Assembly: GCA_945863785.1 (NCBI GenBank)
Contig: CAMBAQ010000046.1
Coordinates: forward strand, 1 to 12,184
Source: Chthoniobacter flavus
GTDB taxonomy: Bacteria > Verrucomicrobiota > Verrucomicrobiia > Chthoniobacterales > Terrimicrobiaceae
Reading direction: 5' to 3'
Length of the DNA: 12,184 bases
Shown piece after piece: positions 1 to 5,876 of this stretch (position 1 is the stretch's first letter; every line of letters begins with the position of its first letter). A model generated the notes under the pieces. It had not been told where the DNA came from, searched no databases, and saw only the letters and a list, made by a program, of their open reading frames with translations. The position numbers were made by a program, and so were the translations under genes.

Positions 1-2
1 CG

Positions 3-113
3 GAGCAGTTGACCAATGCCCAACGATGGGAGCGCATCTTGCTACGGATTTTTGAGAAATTCATCAAGCCCACGCTCCTCAACACCAGCCTCCCAGTTCC
101 TGCCACGGGCTGA
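3..113 (+). CDS. 3' end of an unidentified gene (partial)
   Basis: The third forward frame is open from the window edge to a TGA at 111-113 and encodes 36 residues, beginning EQLTNAQRWERILLRIF. The peptide is amphipathic and rich in Leu, Ile, Arg and Lys, with a Pro-containing tail, and looks like the helical end of a soluble protein. No family can be named from so short a piece. It could be a chance open frame, since only 36 codons are visible. The short stretch 114-148 separates it from a transposase remnant, so this gene sits at the edge of a disturbed region. Confidence 0.35.
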   Translation, partial: EQLTNAQRWERILLRIFEKFIKPTLLNTSLPVPATG

Positions 114-148
114 TCTGCCCATTTTTAACCCTCAACTGCCGGATTTAG

Positions 149-318
149 GATGAATCCTTTGCACAATGGCGCTGTCGCCGTCTTTCCGAAATCTCCCACC
201 TCATTCTTGACGCCACTTACATCAAGGTGCGAGTCGATTCCTCCGTGCGCGACTGCGCCGTCTTAGTGGCCATCGGCATCCATCGCGAGGGCGGCAAGCG
301 CATGATACTTGGGGTCTC
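149..318 (+). pseudogene. IS256-family (mutator type) transposase fragment
   Basis: After an in-frame TAG at 146-148 the frame reads about 57 residues that resemble the catalytic-core start of IS256/mutator transposases. The clearest segments are LILDATYIKVRV, AVLVAIGIHREGGKR and ILGVS. In the family the corresponding LDATY-K-R block carries the first catalytic Asp of the DDE triad, and the following strand reads like VAIGV...G.REVLG. A full IS256 transposase is about 400 residues. Both ends are missing here: the upstream frame has a stop, and the match ends at 318, where the 150 bp repeat begins. It is therefore a dead remnant and not an active element. Confidence 0.7.
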
Positions 319-468
319 ATACCATTGTCACTTTGAAATTAGACTTTGCAGCGCAAAAGAAGGGGGGACGGCCGTCTCGGCCGTTTTGAGACTGGGCCAC
401 TTGCCTTGCACTCTGCCCATCGCAACCAAGGAGCACGCCAACGCACACAGGCGGGACGCACTGTGCCC
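319..468 (+). repeat. ~150 bp direct repeat, copy 1
   Basis: This stretch is nearly identical to 12036-12184. The first ~90 bases match exactly; the later part has scattered substitutions and one single-base length difference. It contains a 7 bp inverted repeat with a 3-base loop (acggccg at 368-374, cggccgt at 378-384). Near its end is a weaker cacag/ctgtg pair around a GC-rich loop. Homology starts abruptly after the transposase fragment at base 319. The right border is uncertain because the other copy is cut by the window end. Palindromic, non-coding repeats of this kind are typical of REP-like or MITE-like elements; which class this belongs to is unknown. Confidence 0.85.
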
Positions 469-480
469 CTTTCCTAAAAT

Positions 481-501
481 CCAAAAGCAAGCTGCTTTTG
501 G
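481..501 (-). terminator. Hairpin, likely terminator of the five-gene operon
   Basis: A perfect 9 bp stem (ccaaaagca at 481-489, tgcttttgg at 493-501) with a 3-base loop lies 31 bp beyond the stop codon of the last operon gene. On the minus strand it is followed by attttagg, a short T-run. It also abuts the 319-468 repeat, so it may instead belong to that element. Confidence 0.5.
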
Positions 502-532
502 TATCAGCTCTCTTTTAAGCTGACTGCTTACC

Positions 533-2350
533 CTAACTTTTTTTGGATTTGCCTGTGGATTTACCGGTCAACATGCTGGCGGCTTTGGAATTTTTGGAAA
601 TGAACTTGCCAAGCTTGGCGATGTTGATTTTTCCGTTGGATGATTTGACGCTGGCTGGCGCCAATTTCAACGCCTTAGACAAGTTGGATTTGGATACACC
701 CAAGATGGTTGCAATATCGCTTGCGCTTCGTTCATTTGCTGAGCCTTGGGCCAGAGCAACTTGAATTTTCATGTTGAGGAGGCTTTTGATCTCGCTTGCT
801 GTTGAGGCATTCGAGAGAGATGTGTTTGTCGATGGAGTTGGTTTTTTGGAATTCACCATGATGGGCTTCAGGACGCTACCAAATTTTTCTGGATTATCCT
901 TGGGATTAAAACCGGCGATTTTTGCGTCCGAGTTCGCCACATATACGAAATTCTTATACCCAGTGACAAAACCCCCGTCCGGTGCGCTGGTCGAAGGATT
1001 AGTATTGTTCCATGTTCCAATATACGGAACAAATGGTCCTTCTTGCTGATACGCAGTATTGGTTTTGGTGATCGGGCCAATACTATACCACTGGTCTCCG
1101 TTCGGTTTGTTGGCGTAAAACCAGATTTGATCATCCTGAATGAGAACACCAAAAGTCACAAAATCGGATGTAGGCGCCCCGCCAACATCTGACCAGCTTG
1201 CAGCTTTCTGGTTGACCCCATTCTGCCCATTTACTGGACTCTGCAACCAGCCCGTTGTGTTTCCATTTGGGAGATTGACTTGGGGCCCAGGAGCCGTGCT
1301 CGGTGTCGCGCCATAGCCGTTCCAGCTTGTTTCCATAACATCAATTTCCCGGCCGTATTGCGAATTATTCCCCGACCCACCGGCACTGCTCCCGTCCAAA
1401 TAATTAGCCACTCCAGGATACAATGCGCTGCGCTCGGCAAGATAGAAGGTTTCACAAAATGTCTGGGCTCCACCGACCAATGTGTTGAGGGTGCCGGACG
1501 ACCCAATTTTGATATCGATTTGCCAGCAGCCATCATAAGCCACTCCGGTTCCCGCTGCGCCGCTCCATTCGCCTGTTGTGGCATTTTGTGTTAATTGGAC
1601 TGCATAAGCTCGGCTTCCGGAACCATACCCTTTAATATTTTTCGTGGATTGCCAGATGGCACCGTCCTCTGCATACCACCGATAATCATCAGGGTCTGAG
1701 GTGTTGGGTATGAAATCCATGCCGTAATCAATTCCCCAGAAATTCAACCCGGAGACTCCGATCGCTTCGGAGTTGCCCAGTCCATTCGACCACCCGGCGT
1801 TCGAAATCACTGCTGGCCCTAGATTAAAGCTCGCAGGATAGATACTTAAATCATACCACCAACGCTCGGACCACGGATCGTTACCAGGTGTGCTTTTTGA
1901 TGCATTGTAAGTAAACTGAAGAGTTGCACCCTGGAGATAGGTGGATCCACTAAAATTCCCAGAAGAATACGGATAATTCTGCCCAGATGCAATCCCTGGT
2001 GGCGGCACATCGCCAGAGGTTACATATTTTGTTTTTGCGGTAATGCTTCCCAAGGGAGTTCCATTCGCAGCCCAAATATTCATGTTTAATGAATTGAATA
2101 TAGCGTAACCCCAACTGGCACCTGAACTCGGAACGAGTATTGTCCCGACAGGAGGATTCAAATCTTGACCCGTATAAGGAGTCCCGCCGGTCACTTGCAA
2201 GGCAAAGCCATACTCATCCGCAATACCCCATTGCATAATGCAGGGGTTGTTGTCTGCTCGAGCTATTGAGGAAAAGATAGCAATAGTTACTAAGGTGATT
2301 AAAAAGTGCATATTTATAATTCTAAATGGTTTGAAATATTTTAATTTCAT
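533..2350 (-). CDS. Secreted GH16-like protein with C-terminal HTH-like module
   Basis: Encodes about 605 residues when started at the ATG at 2350, 13 bp after the upstream stop. A GTG at 2398 and an ATG at 2311 are alternatives; I chose 2350 because it gives a signal peptide with a Lys/Arg-rich n-region before the hydrophobic stretch FLITLVTIAIF and the likely cleavage site ARA. Residues ~335-340 read EIDVME, which fits the GH16 active-site pattern E-x-D-x-(x)-E. Further on, DFVTFGVLIQDDQIWFYAN resembles the strand after the active site in GH16, and a late YKNFVYV resembles the final strand. Overall similarity is weak, so the enzyme call is tentative; a non-catalytic lectin-like fold is possible. 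A Ser/Thr/Asn-rich linker leads to the HTH-like module (~529-598) and a Lys/Ser tail. It is the last gene of the operon that begins with the sulfatase, which would suit a role in polysaccharide breakdown. Confidence 0.6.
   Translation of the reverse strand: MKLKYFKPFRIINMHFLITLVTIAIFSSIARADNNPCIMQWGIADEYGFALQVTGGTPYTGQDLNPPVGTILVPSSGASWGYAIFNSLNMNIWAANGTPLGSITAKTKYVTSGDVPPPGIASGQNYPYSSGNFSGSTYLQGATLQFTYNASKSTPGNDPWSERWWYDLSIYPASFNLGPAVISNAGWSNGLGNSEAIGVSGLNFWGIDYGMDFIPNTSDPDDYRWYAEDGAIWQSTKNIKGYGSGSRAYAVQLTQNATTGEWSGAAGTGVAYDGCWQIDIKIGSSGTLNTLVGGAQTFCETFYLAERSALYPGVANYLDGSSAGGSGNNSQYGREIDVMETSWNGYGATPSTAPGPQVNLPNGNTTGWLQSPVNGQNGVNQKAASWSDVGGAPTSDFVTFGVLIQDDQIWFYANKPNGDQWYSIGPITKTNTAYQQEGPFVPYIGTWNNTNPSTSAPDGGFVTGYKNFVYVANSDAKIAGFNPKDNPEKFGSVLKPIMVNSKKPTPSTNTSLSNASTASEIKSLLNMKIQVALAQGSANERSASDIATILGVSKSNLSKALKLAPASVKSSNGKINIAKLGKFISKNSKAASMLTGKSTGKSKKS
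557..766 (-). repeat. HTH-like C-terminal module, copy A
   Basis: Encodes the last ~70 residues before the basic tail of the GH16-like protein. It aligns without gaps to copy B (53/70 identical, hand-counted) and copy C (51/70). The block ILGVSKSNLS is identical in all three. SDIATILG-VSKS-NLSKALK has the spacing of a helix-turn-helix. SSNGKINIAKL could form a wing-like hairpin leading into a last helix. Confidence 0.85.
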
Positions 2351-2363
2351 TTTTGGTTGGCTT

Positions 2364-3512
2364 TTATTTACTATTTTTAACTCTTTTTCTAGTTTCACCT
2401 GTCAATAGGGACGTGTTTTTGGATTTTTTGGAAAGGAATTTATTGAGTTTTGAGAGACTAATTTTTCCATTGGATGATTTGATGCCGGCTGGCGCTAATT
2501 TTAGGGTCTTAGACAAGTTGGATTTTGACACGCCCAAAATGGACGCAATGTCGCTCGCGCTCCGTGTGTTTGCAGAACCTTGCGCCAACGCTTTCTGGAT
2601 TTTACTACTGAAGTCCGAAGCAAGCGCAGTCGTTATAGGCAGCAATGAGGGGGTAGAGCTATCTTCATCTACCATGCTTTGCGCAGGAAAGTATTGCTGA
2701 TAGTAACTATAGCTAACCTGTCCTTCGGGACTATTCATTATGTCTGTTGCAACCTGTTGTGGGATATCAGTCCAATAAGCAGGCATGAGCGCAGCCAATT
2801 CAGGATTTAGCGTGTAAATCAAACAAAAATTGACGATCCAGAGCGGGGGTATCATCGACATTCCAACTTTCACTGAAGAGCTATTCGTCAGGTTGTATGA
2901 TACCAACTGCGCTTCGCCTGAATTATTTTGCGATAAGACACTATAAACTGCTTCCGTTGTGTAAGCTAAGCTGTATAGGTTTTCAAGCGATTTTGTGGCA
3001 CCATTTGCCTTGCACCAGTTATCCATCCATCCTCCTGGAGCAAGAATTGCGTTGACAGTCCGGCATGGGGAGGTCTTCTGCGCGCAGCTTTCGAGCAATC
3101 CATCCTCATTGACGGTTAATCCATAGCTCCCTAGGACAATAGTGGTTGCATTGCCATTTATGTTGCGAACGATGGGATTTTGTTTCGTGTTTGTCAGGAT
3201 GAGGGTAGCATCTGCGATCATCAATGCATTAGTCAAATTACCTCCGTAACCGCCACCGGTAATAAAGGTAAAAAACTGTATGGGTGTGAAACATTTGTCT
3301 TTTTGTAGTCCAAAAGCCTTCGCCAGCTCGTCGGCTTTAGTTTGACCGATTGGCAGATTGATCTTTCGGGTGTCTGTCGACTCAACCCGAGTCGGCGCAT
3401 AACGCTCGTATATTTTTGATCCACAATACGGTTCAGTGAATCCTTGCCCAAACAGGGCTGTGTTCCCAACAAATGCCACCGCTAAGGAAAGAGTAAAAGT
3501 GATTTTATTCAT
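2364..3512 (-). CDS. Secreted protein of unrecognised family with HTH-like C-terminal module
   Basis: Encodes 382 residues from an ATG. Residues 1-22 form a Sec signal peptide (Lys at position 3, hydrophobic core, likely cleavage at LFG-Q). The body (~23-285) belongs to no family I recognise but is clearly paralogous to the next upstream gene. Shared blocks include GF-EPYCG, ADELAK-FG, IVLGSYGL-VNE-G, TSPCR, LAPGG, VGMSMIPP-WIVNF and LAALMPAYWT. The shared Cys residues in PYCG, DKC and SPC could form disulfides after export. Residues ~285-304 are a Ser/Thr linker, 305-374 are copy B of the HTH-like module, and the end is a basic tail (RKRVKNSK). It lies 52 bp after its paralogue and 13 bp before the GH16-like gene. 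No Shine-Dalgarno sequence precedes the start. Function unknown. Confidence 0.85.
   Translation of the reverse strand: MNKITFTLSLAVAFVGNTALFGQGFTEPYCGSKIYERYAPTRVESTDTRKINLPIGQTKADELAKAFGLQKDKCFTPIQFFTFITGGGYGGNLTNALMIADATLILTNTKQNPIVRNINGNATTIVLGSYGLTVNEDGLLESCAQKTSPCRTVNAILAPGGWMDNWCKANGATKSLENLYSLAYTTEAVYSVLSQNNSGEAQLVSYNLTNSSSVKVGMSMIPPLWIVNFCLIYTLNPELAALMPAYWTDIPQQVATDIMNSPEGQVSYSYYQQYFPAQSMVDEDSSTPSLLPITTALASDFSSKIQKALAQGSANTRSASDIASILGVSKSNLSKTLKLAPAGIKSSNGKISLSKLNKFLSKKSKNTSLLTGETRKRVKNSK
2391..2600 (-). repeat. HTH-like C-terminal module, copy B
   Basis: Encodes residues 305-374 of the 382-residue secreted protein. It matches copy A at 53/70 and copy C at 48/70 positions without gaps (hand-counted). 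Substitutions are conservative around the helix-turn-helix core and frequent at surface-like positions, and the DNA has many silent changes. That suggests selection on the protein rather than a recent DNA duplication. Confidence 0.85.
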
Positions 3513-3564
3513 CGTCTGTGTCTTTTGGTTATTCAGAATGTTACTTAGTTGCTTTTTATCGGAT

Positions 3565-4401
3565 TTATTGAACCAAGTATTGCTTAAAATCTTTGTAGTC
3601 GACTTGTCCTTCTTTACTTTTAATTAAGGCTTCTTTCACTTCCTTCGGTATTGGAGTCCAATAAGCGGGCATGAGCGCTGCTAAATCTGGGTCTAACACA
3701 TAGACCGCTATAAAATTAACGATCCAAATTGGCGGAATCATCGACATCCCGACATATGCCGACGAGACACCTGACTTATATTCTACCAGTTCGGCATTTT
3801 TCTCAGCAATGGTTTGGGATATACTTCCATAAATAACCCCGTCCCTAAGAGCCTTGGATGCCCAAAACATGATCATGGAATCTTCAGCGCCATTCGCTTT
3901 AAACCATATGGGCAAATAGCCACCAGGGGCCAGAAGCGCATTGGCTTCTCTGCATGGCGAGGTGTCCTGCGCGAGGCTTTGAAGTTTCCCATTCTCATTC
4001 ACCATGAGCCCATAGCTGCCAAGCACGATCGGGGTTGGAACGCCATCGATATTGCAGATGATTGGATTATCTTTGGAGTTGATAAACCAATTGGTTGCTA
4101 CGTTCAAAATGAGAGTTTCTGTCATATTGCCGCTGACTCCGCTGCCTGAGATTAATTTTAAAAAATTCATCGAGCTGAGACATTTCCTTTTTTCAATCCC
4201 AAAGATTTTGGCAAGTTCGTCAGCCCGTTCCTTTCCGATTCCTTGATGGAGCTTGGGACTCGATGAATCGATCGGAGTGGGTGTGTATTTCTCCCATTCC
4301 TTCTCTCCACAATAAGGTTCAGAGAATCCTTGTCCGTATAAACTTGCGTTTAATGTCAATGTGACGGCCAGAAAAGCCAGTGCTAGAAGTGGTTGTTTCA
4401 T
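3565..4401 (-). CDS. Secreted paralogue lacking the HTH-like module
   Basis: Encodes 278 residues from an ATG. The first ~23 residues are a signal peptide (LLALAFLAVTLTLNASLYG, then Q). The mature part is paralogous to the adjacent 382-residue protein; by eye about half the residues match, including EPYCG, ERADELAKIFG, IVLGSYGL, TSPCR, LLAPGG, GMSMIPPIWIVNF and LAALMPAYWT. It stops at YKDFKQYLVQ, where its paralogue continues through a linker into the HTH-like module, so it represents the bare core of the family. It sits 14 bp after the TIGR02597-like gene and 52 bp before its paralogue, consistent with a local tandem duplication in which the module was gained or lost. I do not recognise the family. 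The conserved Cys residues and export signal suggest a periplasmic or surface protein. Confidence 0.85.
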   Translation of the reverse strand: MKQPLLALAFLAVTLTLNASLYGQGFSEPYCGEKEWEKYTPTPIDSSSPKLHQGIGKERADELAKIFGIEKRKCLSSMNFLKLISGSGVSGNMTETLILNVATNWFINSKDNPIICNIDGVPTPIVLGSYGLMVNENGKLQSLAQDTSPCREANALLAPGGYLPIWFKANGAEDSMIMFWASKALRDGVIYGSISQTIAEKNAELVEYKSGVSSAYVGMSMIPPIWIVNFIAVYVLDPDLAALMPAYWTPIPKEVKEALIKSKEGQVDYKDFKQYLVQ

Positions 4402-4415
4402 TTGTGAATTAAGGT

Positions 4416-5861
4416 TTACTTATTATTTTTTCTGGTTGAGTTTTTTACACTTCTGTTAGATGTCGATTTCCCTGCCAGCAAACTGACTGCTTTCGAGTTT
4501 TTGGAAAAGAAGTTACGAAGTTTGGATATGTTGATTTTTCCATTGGACGATTTGATTCCAGCCGGCGCCAACTTCAAAGCTTGGGACAAGTTGGATTTTG
4601 ACACGCCCAAGATCGCCGCCACATCGCTTGTGCTCCGTGCCTCTGGTGAACCTTCGGCCAAGGCGGACTGGACTTTGCTGCTGATGAGGGCTTTGACTTC
4701 AGCTGCTGTTTTCGCGGCTGTGATAGAATTGTTTGTATTTGAACCGCTCGCGTCCGCATTAGAGGTATTTGAGCTTGTTCCACTGGAAGTGGTAATATTG
4801 TTCATGTTCAACAGCGCCTTATCGCCGCTTGCGTTGCTGGCTTTTTTAACTGCGTAGGGCGTTCCACTGGATAGGGTTGGATTGACTGGCATTGGAGATC
4901 CGACAGCATACCAGTTCGCGCCGGATCTATAATATGTGCCTGACAATCCGACATCTGCATCACCCACGAACAATACATCTTTTAACGATGCGGAGGTCGA
5001 AGGAGAAAAATTTGCATCATTAAGACCAATATCTGAAAGCAAATACGAAGACGCTCGCGGAAGGGCAAAGAGTGTTTTCAGATTTTCTGTCGGTGAGGAA
5101 TAGAGGGTAATGCGGAATGGCGTTTTCAACACGGTTCCTGCAAAGTAGGCATCGATGGAAAAACTCCCGATACCGGTATTTTGGATATACAGGTATCGGC
5201 CTGGTGGTACGGGAACTTTACCTGCTGCGACAGTTGGGGCGTCATCTCGCACCCAGTTCATCAATGAATGGCTGAAGTAAAACTTTTGCCCTTGATTTTG
5301 CGGCAATTGAACTTCTGTTACTGTGACCGGGCTGAGAATCAGCTTGGTCATGATATTTTCTGTATTTCTTGTCGCAATGAATGCCGCACCGGCTCCACTG
5401 GCTGGGAAAAGGGTTTCGAGCGTCCAATAGGGCCGCACATCGATGGATTTAATACTTGCCGAGGATAGAGTTTCACCTTGGGAATCGATGACGATTTGCG
5501 TCGCCGTATTAGATATCACGGTGTAAAAGTTTCCCGTTGATGAGCCGTCTGTTACCAATGCGTAATAAACAGGATAAACCTTCTGGTTGTATGCATCTGC
5601 CAAAATAGGAGCATTGTAGGAATCGCGCGGAGGGTTGCCAACGAGAGTCAGAGTTGTGTTGTTTCCCGATGTCAATACGCTTGAGATGGAAAAAAGAGCA
5701 ACAGAAGGGGGTTGAAACTCTGGTGCGACAATGCCTATGGCATTCGCTCCGATGGATATATATTGTTGCCCTCCAGTGGCATCGGAAATACCTGAATCTT
5801 CAGCAAGGGCTATGGTTACAAGTTGAACGCCTGCGAGGAGGGCGAGAATAGATTTCTTCAT
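4416..5861 (-). CDS. TIGR02597-like exported protein with C-terminal HTH-like module
   Basis: Encodes 481 residues. The first 20 form a Sec signal peptide (MKKSILALLAGVQLVTIALA). The body is beta-rich and resembles the TIGR02597 family, found mainly in Verrucomicrobia and of unknown function. Recognisable parts are the YYALVTDGSSTGNFYTVISN block, the DVRPYWTLETLFP block, and the later FYFSHSLMNWV and PVPPGRYLYIQNTG segments. Residues ~350-385 are a Ser/Asn/Thr-rich linker. Residues 397-466 are copy C of the HTH-like module, and the tail is basic (NRSVKNSTRKNNK). It starts 15 bp after the sulfatase stop and ends 14 bp before the next gene, so co-transcription is likely. The region before the ATG is A/T-rich with no Shine-Dalgarno sequence. 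Its role is unknown; a structural or surface-binding partner is one possibility. Confidence 0.7.
   Translation of the reverse strand: MKKSILALLAGVQLVTIALAEDSGISDATGGQQYISIGANAIGIVAPEFQPPSVALFSISSVLTSGNNTTLTLVGNPPRDSYNAPILADAYNQKVYPVYYALVTDGSSTGNFYTVISNTATQIVIDSQGETLSSASIKSIDVRPYWTLETLFPASGAGAAFIATRNTENIMTKLILSPVTVTEVQLPQNQGQKFYFSHSLMNWVRDDAPTVAAGKVPVPPGRYLYIQNTGIGSFSIDAYFAGTVLKTPFRITLYSSPTENLKTLFALPRASSYLLSDIGLNDANFSPSTSASLKDVLFVGDADVGLSGTYYRSGANWYAVGSPMPVNPTLSSGTPYAVKKASNASGDKALLNMNNITTSSGTSSNTSNADASGSNTNNSITAAKTAAEVKALISSKVQSALAEGSPEARSTSDVAAILGVSKSNLSQALKLAPAGIKSSNGKINISKLRNFFSKNSKAVSLLAGKSTSNRSVKNSTRKNNK
4461..4673 (-). repeat. HTH-like C-terminal module, copy C
   Basis: Encodes residues 397-467 of the TIGR02597-like protein. 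It matches copy A at 51/70 and copy B at 48/70 positions without gaps (hand-counted). The core ILGVSKSNLS and the segment LKLAPAGIKSSNGKI are retained. It is preceded by a predicted helix (AAEVKALISSKVQSALAEG) and followed by a Lys/Arg/Asn-rich tail. Confidence 0.85.
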
Positions 5862-5876
5862 AAAATATGATTTCTT

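Noticed and set aside
319..468. Repeat as a CRISPR unit or a structured RNA gene
   Set aside because: Only two copies exist, 11.7 kb apart, with no spacer array. The hairpins are short and no known RNA family is recognisable.
227..523. A 98-residue forward reading frame
   Set aside because: It is a chimera: the first part is the transposase remnant and the rest reads through the non-coding 150 bp repeat and the hairpin at 481-501.
543..764. Forward-strand frames antisense to the HTH-like module, also at 2353-2700 and 4501-4857
   Set aside because: They look alike only because they are the complement of three homologous coding segments. None has an independent start signal or family match.
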